NCBI RefSeq assembly: GCF_008000815.1
Contig: NZ_CP042806.1
Location: 124,001-188,000 of the forward strand
DNA from: Terriglobus albidus
GTDB lineage: Bacteria > Acidobacteriota > Terriglobia > Terriglobales > Acidobacteriaceae
Length of the DNA: 64,000 nucleotides
Direction of reading: 5' to 3'
In this document: piece by piece, positions 18,397 to 26,544 of the stretch
Layout of the letters: every line of letters begins with the position of its first letter
Position numbering within the stretch: position 1 is the first letter of the stretch
Notes under the pieces: generated by a model
What the model was told of the DNA's origin: nothing
The model's input: only the letters and a program-made list of their open reading frames with translations
Database searches by the model: none
Program-made: the position numbers and the translations under genes

Positions 18397-18439
18397 TACG
18401 ATAATAGTCGTTGATGTACGACATAAATCGTAATACTCT
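18397..18439 (+). promoter_or_regulatory. Two tandem palindromic operators overlapping a promoter
   Basis: TACGA-N6-TCGTT (18397-18412) and TACGA-N6-TCGTA (18417-18432) are placed exactly 20 bp, about two helical turns, apart. The second sits in the spacer of a likely promoter: TTGATG at 18411, 17-base spacer, TACTCT at 18434. The shape resembles BlaI/MecI-type operators; no such repressor gene is in the window. Confidence 0.55.
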
Positions 18440-18447
18440 TCTTAGCT

Positions 18448-19887
18448 GTGAACCTGATCGCACTTCAGCCCGAATTGTTAAAGCAAAAACGCAGGTCACG
18501 CTTCAAAAGCCTGCTACTTCTCCTTTCTGTTTTTCTTCCGACGCACTCGACCAGCGGCGCGCAGGAACAAGGAGCTGCTCTCGCGAAGGATGATCCTGTA
18601 GCGGCCTACGAAGACGCGATTCGCCCATTTGAGATTGTAAGAAACGCTCCGCAAAACTGGTCAGAGATTGAGCTTTCAGCCCTGGCTGCGGCTCGCAAGC
18701 GGGCCAAAGAAAGCTGCCTCGCAATCAGGATGCCGCAGTTGGAGAAGAGTCAGCTGATTCCATACGCCCGTCTCTGTGCCTTTGGCGAAATGTGGGAGTC
18801 CGTATACGGCGCCTCTGAGAGATATCTCGCAGTGATATCGCAACAGAGCGGAACCAGCGATCAGGAAGACGTTCATGGCCGAGGGGTTGGGCTTGGGCTG
18901 CAGGTTCAGGCCGATCTCAGGCTGGGAAAACCAGAGGAGGCCGCCCGCGCGAGCCGCACGATGTTGCGCACTCTGCCCTACGATCTGTATACGGCTGAGG
19001 CCTTGAGTTCGACGATCAACTATCTGCGGTGGAGCGAACCGGAGAAGGCGCTCGCCTTGCAGCAGGATCGTCAACCAATGCTTCTCACCAGGCTGCGCAA
19101 TGTGAACACCAAAGATGAGATCAATGGAACACCGCTGGAGGTCGCGCCCTCAGAGCTGTATCGAGAAGCGATCATGCTGCCCGCAATGCTGCAGGCGGAA
19201 CACAACACCAGTGCAGCAAAGACGCAGTTTGACACCCTGGAGTCGAGCCTGCCTTCTTTGCTCCCACCCAAGGACGGGCGCGTCGTCTCTGAACTGCGCA
19301 GCCGCTACCGCCTGCTTGATACCAGGCTGCCGGCGATCAAGACCGGCACATGGCTGTTGGATGTAAAGAACCTGGGGAAGCATCCGGTGGTCGGCACTCT
19401 CGGCGCAACGACGGTGTTCTTTGTCTTCCCCGACTGGTGTATCCAGTGCCTCACGCTTCGTCCGCAATTAATAGCGGCATGGCAAAGGTTACGACATGAT
19501 GAGATCCGCTTCTTCGTGCTTCTCGCTCAGGACAGTGATGTTCCCGTAGCTCCCGATCAAGAAACAGCGGCGTCGCGAAAGACACTCACGGGACGCAATG
19601 ATGCCGCGCCGCGCCTTGCGCCTTTTCCAGGCCAAAAGCCGGATCTTCCCCATTTCGATATCAAGGTTGCGGGCGATAACAGTCCGGCATCCCTGCTTGC
19701 GGGGACACCCACATTTGTGGTGCCGTCAGAGACTCTGGGCAGTTTTTTCACCTCTGAGATTCCATTCTTTGTCGTCACAGACAGCCATGGCATCGTTCGT
19801 GTCGTGCAGGCTGCAGACAGTACCGCTCTGGACCCCGGCGGCATGCTCGACCAGATGGTGAGCCGTATTGCACATCAGCAGCCGTAG
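18448..19887 (+). CDS. Exported TPR-like/thioredoxin-fold protein
   Basis: The product is 479 residues from a GTG start; the start is uncertain because the promoter -10 lies only nine bases upstream, which would make the mRNA leaderless. A basic KQKRRSRFKS then a hydrophobic run forms a signal peptide. Residues 60-290 are helical with repeat-like spacing. A thioredoxin-like domain begins near 315 (GATTVFFVFPDWCIQCLTLRPQLIAAW) with a CxxC pair at Cys331 and Cys334, and ends with FFVVTDSHGIVRVV. It probably works in periplasmic thiol-disulfide exchange. Its control by the tandem operators just upstream is inferred. Confidence 0.75.
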   Translation: MNLIALQPELLKQKRRSRFKSLLLLLSVFLPTHSTSGAQEQGAALAKDDPVAAYEDAIRPFEIVRNAPQNWSEIELSALAAARKRAKESCLAIRMPQLEKSQLIPYARLCAFGEMWESVYGASERYLAVISQQSGTSDQEDVHGRGVGLGLQVQADLRLGKPEEAARASRTMLRTLPYDLYTAEALSSTINYLRWSEPEKALALQQDRQPMLLTRLRNVNTKDEINGTPLEVAPSELYREAIMLPAMLQAEHNTSAAKTQFDTLESSLPSLLPPKDGRVVSELRSRYRLLDTRLPAIKTGTWLLDVKNLGKHPVVGTLGATTVFFVFPDWCIQCLTLRPQLIAAWQRLRHDEIRFFVLLAQDSDVPVAPDQETAASRKTLTGRNDAAPRLAPFPGQKPDLPHFDIKVAGDNSPASLLAGTPTFVVPSETLGSFFTSEIPFFVVTDSHGIVRVVQAADSTALDPGGMLDQMVSRIAHQQP

Positions 19888-19904
19888 AACCATGCAAATC
19901 GTTG

Positions 19905-20030
19905 CTACTGGAGGTGAGGAAAGCAGAGCCGTCACTTCTCTCCAGATGACAAAGAAAAGCGGTTCGCGCGTTGCGCGAATACCCAGGTCCCTGAGGGGAC
20001 CCGGGGCACCCGGTGTATGGGTTACTCAGA
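19905..20030. repeat. Intergenic R4 hairpin repeat and degraded R2-like unit
   Basis: GCGCGTTGCGCGAATACCC, then AGGTCCCTGAGGGGACC and CGGGGCACCCGG, is an R4 copy in the opposite orientation to 2899. It fills the space between two convergent genes. Confidence 0.65.
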
Positions 20031-20032
20031 GA

Positions 20033-21277
20033 CTAGTCGCAGCCGGCGCCGAGGGCTTCCAGGGATACTTCTTCAGCGACGTCTTCCGTAACCGGCTTCA
20101 TCTTGCCGTCGAAGAAGTCCTCAACGGCGATCATCACGTCCTCGCCCACCTTAGCCTCATAGATCGCCCTGCGCAGTGCGGCTCCGCCGGCTACGCCGTG
20201 CGTGAACCAGCTTGCGAACTGCTTCATCTTGCCGATGGCGTCGCGGCGGGCCGACTCGCGGTCACGCTTGCGGCGCTTTTCTTCGTCGGTCTCGGCACGG
20301 CCAGGAGTTGCGAACTCAATCTCCGGATGCTCCTGCTCGATCTCTTCGAGCAGCATCTCGAAATAAGTCCGGATCATGCGATAACGATCCATCTCTGTCG
20401 GCTGATCGTAGCGGCCGGTCGCGGTGTACTGCGCAATCTGGCGGAAGAGCCACGGATTCGCCGGAGCGGCGCGGCCGATCATCACCGCATCGCAGCCGGT
20501 CTCCGCCACCATCGCAGCAGCATCTTCCGGCGTGCGGATATCACCATTGCCGATGACAGGGATCTTCACCGCGTCCTTGACCTGCGCAATCCACTCCCAG
20601 CGTGCCTGGCCGCTGTAGCCCTGCTCGCGCGTACGGGCGTGCAGCGCGACGGCGTTCAGACCGCAATCTTCGGCCATCTTCGCTAGAGGAACACACACGA
20701 TATTGGCGTCGTTCCAGCCCATACGGAACTTCACCGTAAACGGGATGGTAACTGCGGAACGGATCGCCTGGAAGATTTCACCGATCAGCGGCAGATCGCG
20801 CAGCAGGCCGCTGCCGCCATTGCAGGAGGTCACCCGCTTAGCCGGGCAGCCCAGGTTGAGGTCGACGATATCGAAGCCGGCATCTTCCACGATGCGGGCG
20901 GACTCGGCCAACGTGACCGGGTTGGAGCCGAAGAGTTGCGCCGAGATCGGGTGTTCGTCCTCGTAGTAGGTGAGATAACGCTTGCGCTTGGTCTCGCGCA
21001 TACGGGCCAGACCGTCGGCGGAGGTGAACTCCGTCATGATCAGGCCACAGCCCGACTGCTGGTTGGTGACCGTCTGGTTCACATCACCGGAGGAGTCCGG
21101 CGTAAACATGCTGGCATTGCGGATGAAGCGCCGGAAGACCGTATCGGTTACTCCAGCCATAGGGGCAAGCACCGTCCCCGGAGCCACCCGGACCTTGCCG
21201 ATGGTGAACTCGGCAGGAACGGCGACCCCGTTGTCGGGCATGACGTACTCGGTCGGGTTGTCCCAGTTCTTCTTCAT
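20033..21277 (-). CDS. dus: tRNA-dihydrouridine synthase
   Basis: The product is 414 residues from MKKNWDNPTEYV; the frame upstream of 21277 crosses the rpmE terminator and is rejected. TIM-barrel motifs: VLAPMAGVTDTVFRRF, FDIVDLNLGCPAKRV, FRMGWND, VALHARTREQGYSG, VIGNGDIRTPEDA and DAVMIGRAAPANPWLF. A charged insertion (about 325-350) precedes the C-terminal helical domain. It reduces uridines in tRNA D-loops using FMN and NADPH. The gene lies directly after the rpmE terminator on the same strand. Confidence 0.93.
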   Translation of the reverse strand: MKKNWDNPTEYVMPDNGVAVPAEFTIGKVRVAPGTVLAPMAGVTDTVFRRFIRNASMFTPDSSGDVNQTVTNQQSGCGLIMTEFTSADGLARMRETKRKRYLTYYEDEHPISAQLFGSNPVTLAESARIVEDAGFDIVDLNLGCPAKRVTSCNGGSGLLRDLPLIGEIFQAIRSAVTIPFTVKFRMGWNDANIVCVPLAKMAEDCGLNAVALHARTREQGYSGQARWEWIAQVKDAVKIPVIGNGDIRTPEDAAAMVAETGCDAVMIGRAAPANPWLFRQIAQYTATGRYDQPTEMDRYRMIRTYFEMLLEEIEQEHPEIEFATPGRAETDEEKRRKRDRESARRDAIGKMKQFASWFTHGVAGGAALRRAIYEAKVGEDVMIAVEDFFDGKMKPVTEDVAEEVSLEALGAGCD

Positions 21278-21286
21278 ACTGTCCGC

Positions 21287-21321
21287 GCAAAAACCAAAGG
21301 CCCTCGCCGTAGCAAGGGCCT
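21287..21321 (-). terminator. Intrinsic terminator of rpmE
   Basis: On the minus strand AGGCCCTTGC pairs with GCGAGGGCCT (one mismatch) around a 4-base loop and is followed by TTTGGTTTTT. Confidence 0.85.
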
Positions 21322-21341
21322 CGGCCTTGATGCGTTTGTAG

Positions 21342-21563
21342 TTACTTGGCGGCGGCGCCAGACTTCTCGAACTTGCGGCGGAAGCGCTCAACGCGTCCGG
21401 CCGTGTCGATCAGCTTCTGCTTACCGGTGAAGAAGGGGTGGCAGTTGGCGCAGATTTCGACCGTCAGGTCGCCCTTGTGCGTCGAGCGGGTCACAAAAGT
21501 GTTTCCGCAGGCGCACTTTACGTTCATATCGGTGTAGTTGGGGTGAATTCCCTGCTTGGGCAT
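21342..21563 (-). CDS. rpmE: 50S ribosomal protein bL31, zinc form
   Basis: The product is 73 residues, [15 protein letters not shown]. Four cysteines (CAC near 17-19 and CANC near 38-41) mark the zinc-binding form. [24 protein letters not shown] is the family signature. Its own terminator follows. A possible minus-strand -10, TATACT at 21710-21705, lies upstream. Confidence 0.95.
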   Translation of the reverse strand: MPKQGIHPNYTDMNVKCACGNTFVTRSTHKGDLTVEICANCHPFFTGKQKLIDTAGRVERFRRKFEKSGAAAK

Positions 21564-21918
21564 TGAAAATAAATCCTTTTCTTGTGTTGCCGGGCTGTAT
21601 TGCTATAAACCGGCTTGTTTTTGTCCAGCTCCCGGGGGCGGTTCGCTTGCTGCGGCAAAGATCACGCAACATCGATGTGCCTGTCGACTACGGGCGCTCT
21701 GTTAAGTATAACCCGGGTAAAACCGGGGTTGCACCATAGGTGGTGCAGTGGGTGAGGGCTGCGGACGTTTCCGGGAGGTCAACTTTTAGGACAGAAAAGC
21801 AGATTTCTCCGCTTCGCCGCGAAATAACAAGGAAAAGCGATATCGGCCAGCAGGAAGTTTTCCTAGATCGATAGGGGTTTTCCTAAGCCTTGCGGACAAG
21901 CATACTCATCTCATAGGT
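21564..21918. other. 355-base intergenic region
   Basis: It holds the rpmE leader and possible promoter, a short hairpin TTGCACCATAGGTGGTGCAG (21729-21748), one R2 unit at 21793-21836 and the short leader of the DnaC-like gene. No other gene was seen. Confidence 0.6.
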
Positions 21919-22680
21919 ATGAGTGTCGTTTGCCCCATCTGCGAAGGAGCCGGTCTCCGCATCCTCACCCGGCCGGACGGGGAACAATACGCCACCGCCT
22001 GCGGTTGCCAGACGCAGCGCCGCGCTTTGGCGAATCTGGAACGTGCCCGTATCCCCCGCCGTTACGAGCACTGCACCCTCGACAACTACGAGACCAGCTT
22101 TCCCAGCTCGCACCGGTCATTGCTCAAGGCTCACCTTGCGGCGAAAAAGTTCGTTGAGGGGTATCCGCTGGAGACAGACGGCTCCGGCCTTTTGATCACC
22201 GGCGCGATCGGTGTAGGGAAAACCCATCTGGCGGTAGGCATTCTGCAGGCGCTCATCATGGAGCGTGGAGCCACCGGACTTTTCTACGACTACCGTGAGC
22301 TGCTGAAGGAAGTGCAGCATAGCTACAACCCGAAGGTTTCGGCCACGGAACTGGAGATTCTGAAGCCGGTCTTCGATGCCGAGATCCTGGTGCTGGACGA
22401 ACTCGGGGCCTCCAAACCCACTGACTGGGTCTGGGATACCGTGGCTCACATCCTGAACACGCGCTACAACGACAAGCGCACCACCATCATTACGACAAAC
22501 TACGCCAATCAGGCTCCGCTCGGAGTGGAGGCACCCACCCCACGCAACGTGATGCGCGACGAGACCCTGGGCGACCGCATCGGCGAACGCATGCGCAGCC
22601 GCTTGCAGGAAATGTGCGTCATTGTGGAGATGCAGGGCGAAGACTTCCGCCAGAAGATCAAGCGGGCCACACTGGCGTAA
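21919..22680 (+). CDS. DnaC/IstB-like AAA+ helicase loader
   Basis: The product is 253 residues. The N-terminal zinc-finger-like CPIC...CGC (residues 5-30) precedes an AAA+ ATPase: Walker A GAIGVGKTH (near 95), Walker B ILVLDELGA, an ITTNYA sensor-1 segment, and a C-terminal GDRIGERMRSRLQEM arginine-finger/sensor-2 helix. This is the layout of DnaC/DnaI replicative helicase loaders. It is not next to a transposase gene, so the IstB role is unlikely. Whether it is the host loader or a phage-derived copy is not clear. Confidence 0.85.
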   Translation: MSVVCPICEGAGLRILTRPDGEQYATACGCQTQRRALANLERARIPRRYEHCTLDNYETSFPSSHRSLLKAHLAAKKFVEGYPLETDGSGLLITGAIGVGKTHLAVGILQALIMERGATGLFYDYRELLKEVQHSYNPKVSATELEILKPVFDAEILVLDELGASKPTDWVWDTVAHILNTRYNDKRTTIITTNYANQAPLGVEAPTPRNVMRDETLGDRIGERMRSRLQEMCVIVEMQGEDFRQKIKRATLA

Positions 22681-22699
22681 GAATTGTCGGGGCGTGCGT

Positions 22700-22723
22700 A
22701 AAAGTGTCCAACTTACGGGACAC
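22700..22723 (-). terminator. Terminator of the 34-residue membrane protein gene
   Basis: On the minus strand GTGTCC pairs with GGACAC, followed by TTTTACG, starting ten bases after the stop codon at 22732. Confidence 0.55.
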
Positions 22724-22731
22724 CAAGGCGG

Positions 22732-22836
22732 TTAAGCTACCAGAACTCCAATCACAATCAATACCGCAGCTGCGATAGCTACGGTGCGATAAATCGCCTC
22801 GTCTACTCGCTGTCTGCGGGTCGTCTCGGTCTGCAT
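22732..22836 (-). CDS. 34-residue single-pass membrane protein
   Basis: It reads MQTETTRRQRVDEAIYRTVA and then IAAAVLIVIGVLVA. AGGAG stands seven bases before the ATG, and a hairpin with a T-run follows the stop. A basic, arginine-rich N-terminus plus one C-terminal hydrophobic helix fits a small inner-membrane protein with the N-terminus inside. Function is unknown. The combination of ribosome site, coding logic and terminator supports a real gene despite its size. Confidence 0.65.
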   Translation of the reverse strand: MQTETTRRQRVDEAIYRTVAIAAAVLIVIGVLVA

Positions 22837-22988
22837 CTCTGCGCTCCTGAAAAAACTGCAAATGGGGGAAAGCTACGTTCGCTCTCTATATCTCTTTGAA
22901 CGCAATCTTCCCTCCTTTAGATGCGCTCGCTTTGCAAAAATTTCGTGAGAATTTCCGAAGGTACCTGGGCGCATCCGACATACACAGC

Positions 22989-23101
22989 TAGAGCATTTTC
23001 CTGTAGGTGTAGTCAGGGCTTGTGCATCTATGGGCGTTTTCCTCAATGAAAACGCCGCTGTACGCTCGCCCGGGATACCCAGCAACAGGAAAAATGCTCT
23101 A
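22989..23101. repeat. Nested palindromic repeat R1, full copy
   Basis: TAGAGCATTTTCCTGTAGG opens and AACAGGAAAAATGCTCTA closes it; the centre is GGGCGTTTTCCTCAATG plus AAAACGCC. The rest of the 22837-23238 gap has no visible gene. Confidence 0.9.
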
Positions 23102-23238
23102 ATCGATGCTTCTAGACTCTGCCTGGGCTGTCATTTCGCAGCGATAGCCAGGCTGGTGAAGAGACGACCGCCGAGTACCCACGCTAACCCAGACTTGTGG
23201 TCTGTCGGAATTCATCGATACGCCCTACAATCTCTTCC

Positions 23239-23757
23239 ATGGCCGACGACGCGCTGTTCACACCTCCGCCCACAGAACCTCGCAGCTCAATGCGTACGCC
23301 GCTGCTGATCGGTGGCGGTGTGGTGCTGCTGGCCGTTGTCCTGATGCTCATCTTCGGCCACCACAAAGTGCAGGCTCCGACGACGGTGGCTCCGCTGGAT
23401 AGCTACGCTGCCAACCTTCCCTTAAGCGGGATCGAAATGTCTGAGGCGACCTCGCCCTTCGCCGGCGGCCGCTCCACCTATATCGATGGCAAGATCACCA
23501 ACACCGGCACCCGAACCATCACCGGGGTGACCGTGCAGACGATCTTCCGCTCGGACGATGGACAGACGGTCTCACTTCAGACCGTCCCCCTGATGTTGAT
23601 TCGCACCCGGATTCCCTATGTGGACACGCAACCTATCTCGGTAGCTCCCATCGCTCCCGGCGCAACGGCAGAGTTCCGGCTGATCTTCGAGGGATTGCCG
23701 CAAAGCTGGAACCAGCAGCAGCCGGAGTTGCACATCACGAGTGTGCAATCAAAGTAA
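23239..23757 (+). CDS. Membrane-anchored FxLYD/DUF2393-like protein
   Basis: The product is 172 residues from MADDALFTPPPTEP. A short cytoplasmic segment is followed by one membrane helix (LLIGGGVVLLAVVLMLIFG, about 22-40) and a periplasmic beta domain: STYIDGKITNTGTRTITGVTVQTIFRSDDGQ, then PIAPGATAEFRLIFEGLPQSWNQQQPELHI. This pattern of an Ig-like domain with a tethered-residue comparison is seen in FxLYD and DUF2393 proteins. No reaction is known. Confidence 0.7.
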   Translation: MADDALFTPPPTEPRSSMRTPLLIGGGVVLLAVVLMLIFGHHKVQAPTTVAPLDSYAANLPLSGIEMSEATSPFAGGRSTYIDGKITNTGTRTITGVTVQTIFRSDDGQTVSLQTVPLMLIRTRIPYVDTQPISVAPIAPGATAEFRLIFEGLPQSWNQQQPELHITSVQSK

Positions 23758-23869
23758 ACCCCGTGAATTTACTGCAGCACAGGGAATATTTTTCCCACTG
23801 TAATTGTTCACGGTGCGGACGAATCGGCGCCATTCTTCCGTAAGTTACAGATTCTAAATAAGCCACCCT

Positions 23870-23886
23870 TTTGGCACGATAGCTGC
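23870..23886 (+). promoter_or_regulatory. Sigma-54-type promoter upstream of the OmpA-family gene
   Basis: TTGGCACG-ATAG-CTGCT differs from the consensus TTGGCACG-N4-TTGCT at one base and keeps GG-N10-GC spacing exactly. Transcription would start near 23897, leaving a leader of about 65 bases. Confidence 0.65.
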
Positions 23887-23962
23887 TCTAAGAAGTGTAC
23901 GAAAGCGTTGTGATGGTATTTGTTTTGGGTAAACCGTCGCGACTCTAAAAGGAGCTATCGAT

Positions 23963-24844
23963 ATGAAATACGCTCGTGCCTTTTCCGGTTTGTCTGCCGT
24001 CGTTTTGACCGGCGCTCTTGCGTTTCCGGCTTACGCTCAGCAGAACAGCACCGCTTCCCCCGCTCAAGGTCAAAAGCAGGACGCAACGGATAACACAACG
24101 TACGCCACCGGTCAGCCACTGCAGACAGAGTCGAAAGAGGGCTTTTGGGGACATGTGAATCCCTTTGCCCGCAAGAAGTGGGTACATCGCCAGGTTGACC
24201 CGGTCAAGGACCGTGTCAATGAGCTCGATCAGCTCCAGGCCAAGAACGCCAATGACATCCGCGACGTAGACTCCCGTGCAACGGCAGGCATCAACAAGGC
24301 CCAGTCCGCTGCCGACCTGGCCGACCAGCACGCGCAGGACGCCGGTAACCGTGCCGACAAGGCCAACCAGGTTGCCTCCAGCGCCAGCACCCGTACAGAT
24401 GCGCTGCATGGCACCGTCCAGAACCTCGACCAGTTCAACAAGGTAAGCGACTCCTCCATCCCGTTCGCTAAGGGCAGCACGAAGCTCGGACCGAAAGGCA
24501 AGGCGGAGCTCGATGCCGTGGCCGAGAAGCTCGCCACCGAGAAGGGCTACATCATCGAAGTGCAGGGTTACAGCGGTTCTGGCGTAGCCAGTTCGCAGGC
24601 AATGGCTGATTCGGTCGTCCGTTATCTGGTCACCGAGCACCAGGTCCCGGTTTATCGCATCTATAGAAGTGGCCTCGGCCGTAACACCGCCAAGGCTGAA
24701 GAGGGTCAGGAGAAGCCAATCCGTAACGGCGTATACGTATCGCTGATGCACAACAGCATCGCCAGCATGGATTCGAAGTCGGCGACCGCAGCTCCCGCAA
24801 CACCGGTTACGGGAACCTCGACGCCGGACACCTCAAACCGCTAA
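23963..24844 (+). CDS. OmpA-family outer-membrane/periplasmic protein
   Basis: The product is 293 residues with a signal peptide ending AYAQ and a strong AAAGGAG site. Residues 75-145 are an alanine/aspartate-rich coiled coil (RDVDSRATAGINKAQSAADL), followed by an OmpA C-terminal peptidoglycan-binding domain (SSIPFAKGSTKLGPKGKAELDAVAEKL; IIEVQGYSGSGVASSQAMADSVVRYL; YRSGLGRNTAKAEEG). A flexible Thr/Pro/Ala tail follows. It probably tethers the outer membrane to the wall. A sigma-54-type promoter and two downstream hairpins suggest regulated monocistronic expression. Confidence 0.85.
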   Translation: MKYARAFSGLSAVVLTGALAFPAYAQQNSTASPAQGQKQDATDNTTYATGQPLQTESKEGFWGHVNPFARKKWVHRQVDPVKDRVNELDQLQAKNANDIRDVDSRATAGINKAQSAADLADQHAQDAGNRADKANQVASSASTRTDALHGTVQNLDQFNKVSDSSIPFAKGSTKLGPKGKAELDAVAEKLATEKGYIIEVQGYSGSGVASSQAMADSVVRYLVTEHQVPVYRIYRSGLGRNTAKAEEGQEKPIRNGVYVSLMHNSIASMDSKSATAAPATPVTGTSTPDTSNR

Positions 24845-24969
24845 GTCTCTCCCCCAGAGCGCGGCGGGGCTGCTAAAGCCCGCCGCGAACCATCAGGATC
24901 GTTGGAACGCTGCCAATCAAGAGCGCGTCCACACCAAGCTCTCCTAACCAGAGAGAACCAAGGCAGATT

Positions 24970-24997
24970 GGCCCTCCTCCCGGAGGGCCGTTTTTTT
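24970..24997 (+). terminator. Intrinsic terminator of the OmpA-family gene
   Basis: GGCCCTCC and GGAGGGCC form a perfect 8-bp stem with a 4-base loop, then G and seven T. A further GC-rich hairpin (GCGGCGGG/CCCGCCGC) lies nearer the gene at about 24860-24886. Confidence 0.9.
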
Positions 24998-25006
24998 GCT
25001 TAACGC

Positions 25007-26434
25007 TTATTGCTTGGGCTGCTGCTTCGGCCGCTCCTTCGGTTTGTCTCCCTCGTCATCTTCGTCGGTCGTAAACAGCTTCCCCAAGGCCCCTCCTACG
25101 GCTGTATCCGTGTCGACCTCCTTCGCCCCTGCCCTCTTCGCCGGGGGAGTCCAGTCGGTCTGGGCGACGCTCAGGCGCACCGAATCCGCATCGTTGTCCT
25201 GCAATACGACCTCGGCGGTGGTATCGGTATATTTGCGCAGGATCTCCTGATTGGGAATCGACATGCCCAGGAGATTGGTCTTGCCGGTCGTACGGGCGTC
25301 AGCGACATCGCTTGCCTTGAGGGTGTACGTACCGGACGGCAGATAGTCGTAGTGGAAGCTGCCGTCGTCGCGCACTCCTGCTTTGAGCGAGACCGCCGGG
25401 TCTTCTTTACTGGTCAGAATCACGGTACCGCTATTGGGAGTGTGACCGTCCGAAAGGGCGACGACGTGGCCCATCAGGCTGTGCAGCGTATGACCGGGTA
25501 CCGTAAGATCCGTACCCGAGCGCTCTGTGCTGCCGCTGAGTTGGAAGCTCTTCGCCGCCTTGCGATGGAAGGTGTCACCGGAGTACGCGATCAGCCGTAT
25601 GCCATCGCCACCCTGCCCAAGGTTCCGCAGGCTGACACCGATCGGAAGCGCCTGCAGATATGCCCGCACGATGTACTCTCCCGGAGGCAGGCCGGAGAGG
25701 CGGTAGCGGCCCTGGTCATCCGTGATTGCGGCATCTCCCGTCGCGACAGCCAACTGCTGTTGCACCGCAATCATTGCGTTGAACTCTTCCTGATCCTTCG
25801 CGCGCTCCGGTGTCACAATCCAGCCCACAGCCGGTGAGCCATCGTCGTACAGTATCTTGCCGGAGACGGCAGCACCGCGGTCGAGGCGCAGGTCCACGTG
25901 CACCTCTTCGTCGCCGGTGATCGTAATCGTGGACACTGCCGAGCTGATCCGCGACATCACCGCTGGAACTGTACTTGCCAGGTCTTCATCGGAGAAATTG
26001 GCCAGTGAATCGACATAGCCGCGATACACAGCATGCACGTAATACGTGCCGGGCTTCACCCCTGGAAAGCTGTACTCCCCGTTCATCCCGATGGTCGCAG
26101 CGCTCAACAAGTCGCCCGCATGGTTCATGGTGCGAGCCGCCGCAGCCTGAGCGCGCTTTTGCTCTTCGGTTATCGGAGGCTGCTTGCGTCCGTCGGCCGC
26201 CATAGCCGATTGCATGCGTTTGGTAAAGACATCGCCCATACCTTCGTCATGGGTCGATTTCAGGTAAACCTTGCCGAAACGGGCGGGGGCGTTCGTGTCC
26301 GCGCAGATCACCCTGCCGGAGACCGTGCCTCCGGTCACCGAAGGCGTACCAGTCTGTGCGTCGAGCGCGGAGTTGAGCGTGAGGGAAACCAAGGCAGAAG
26401 CAGACAGCAGGGCCAGAGAGCGCAGCGGGCGCAT
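25007..26434 (-). CDS. Secreted protein with carboxypeptidase-regulatory-like domains
   Basis: The product is 475 residues with a signal peptide (RSLALLSASALVSLTLNSALDAQ). It has three or more CarboxypepD_reg/Cna-B-like units: TVSGRVICADTNAPARFGKVYL...NGEYSFPGVKPGTYYVHA, AAVSGKILYDDGSPAVG...DQGRYRLSGLPPGEYIV, and SLMGHVVALSDGHTPNSGTVIL...SFHYDYLPSGTYTLKA. The C-terminus is charged (DEDDEGDKPKERPKQQPKQ). These beta-sandwich repeats are structural or binding modules common in acidobacterial secretomes. A catalytic domain was not seen. It converges on the OmpA-family gene. Confidence 0.82.
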   Translation of the reverse strand: MRPLRSLALLSASALVSLTLNSALDAQTGTPSVTGGTVSGRVICADTNAPARFGKVYLKSTHDEGMGDVFTKRMQSAMAADGRKQPPITEEQKRAQAAAARTMNHAGDLLSAATIGMNGEYSFPGVKPGTYYVHAVYRGYVDSLANFSDEDLASTVPAVMSRISSAVSTITITGDEEVHVDLRLDRGAAVSGKILYDDGSPAVGWIVTPERAKDQEEFNAMIAVQQQLAVATGDAAITDDQGRYRLSGLPPGEYIVRAYLQALPIGVSLRNLGQGGDGIRLIAYSGDTFHRKAAKSFQLSGSTERSGTDLTVPGHTLHSLMGHVVALSDGHTPNSGTVILTSKEDPAVSLKAGVRDDGSFHYDYLPSGTYTLKASDVADARTTGKTNLLGMSIPNQEILRKYTDTTAEVVLQDNDADSVRLSVAQTDWTPPAKRAGAKEVDTDTAVGGALGKLFTTDEDDEGDKPKERPKQQPKQ

Positions 26435-26471
26435 GAAGTATCACTCCAGGATGACGTTGTACCCCTGAAGA

Positions 26472-26504
26472 CACAAAGGCCGGCACGCAGTCGCGGGCCG
26501 GCCT
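26472..26504 (-). terminator. Terminator of the 132-residue protein gene
   Basis: Minus-strand stem AGGCCGGC/GCCGGCCT, then TTTGTGTCTT. Confidence 0.6.
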
Positions 26505-26544
26505 GGAAATTCCTCTGTTTTTAACGAGTGTCCGTCCCGTCCGC

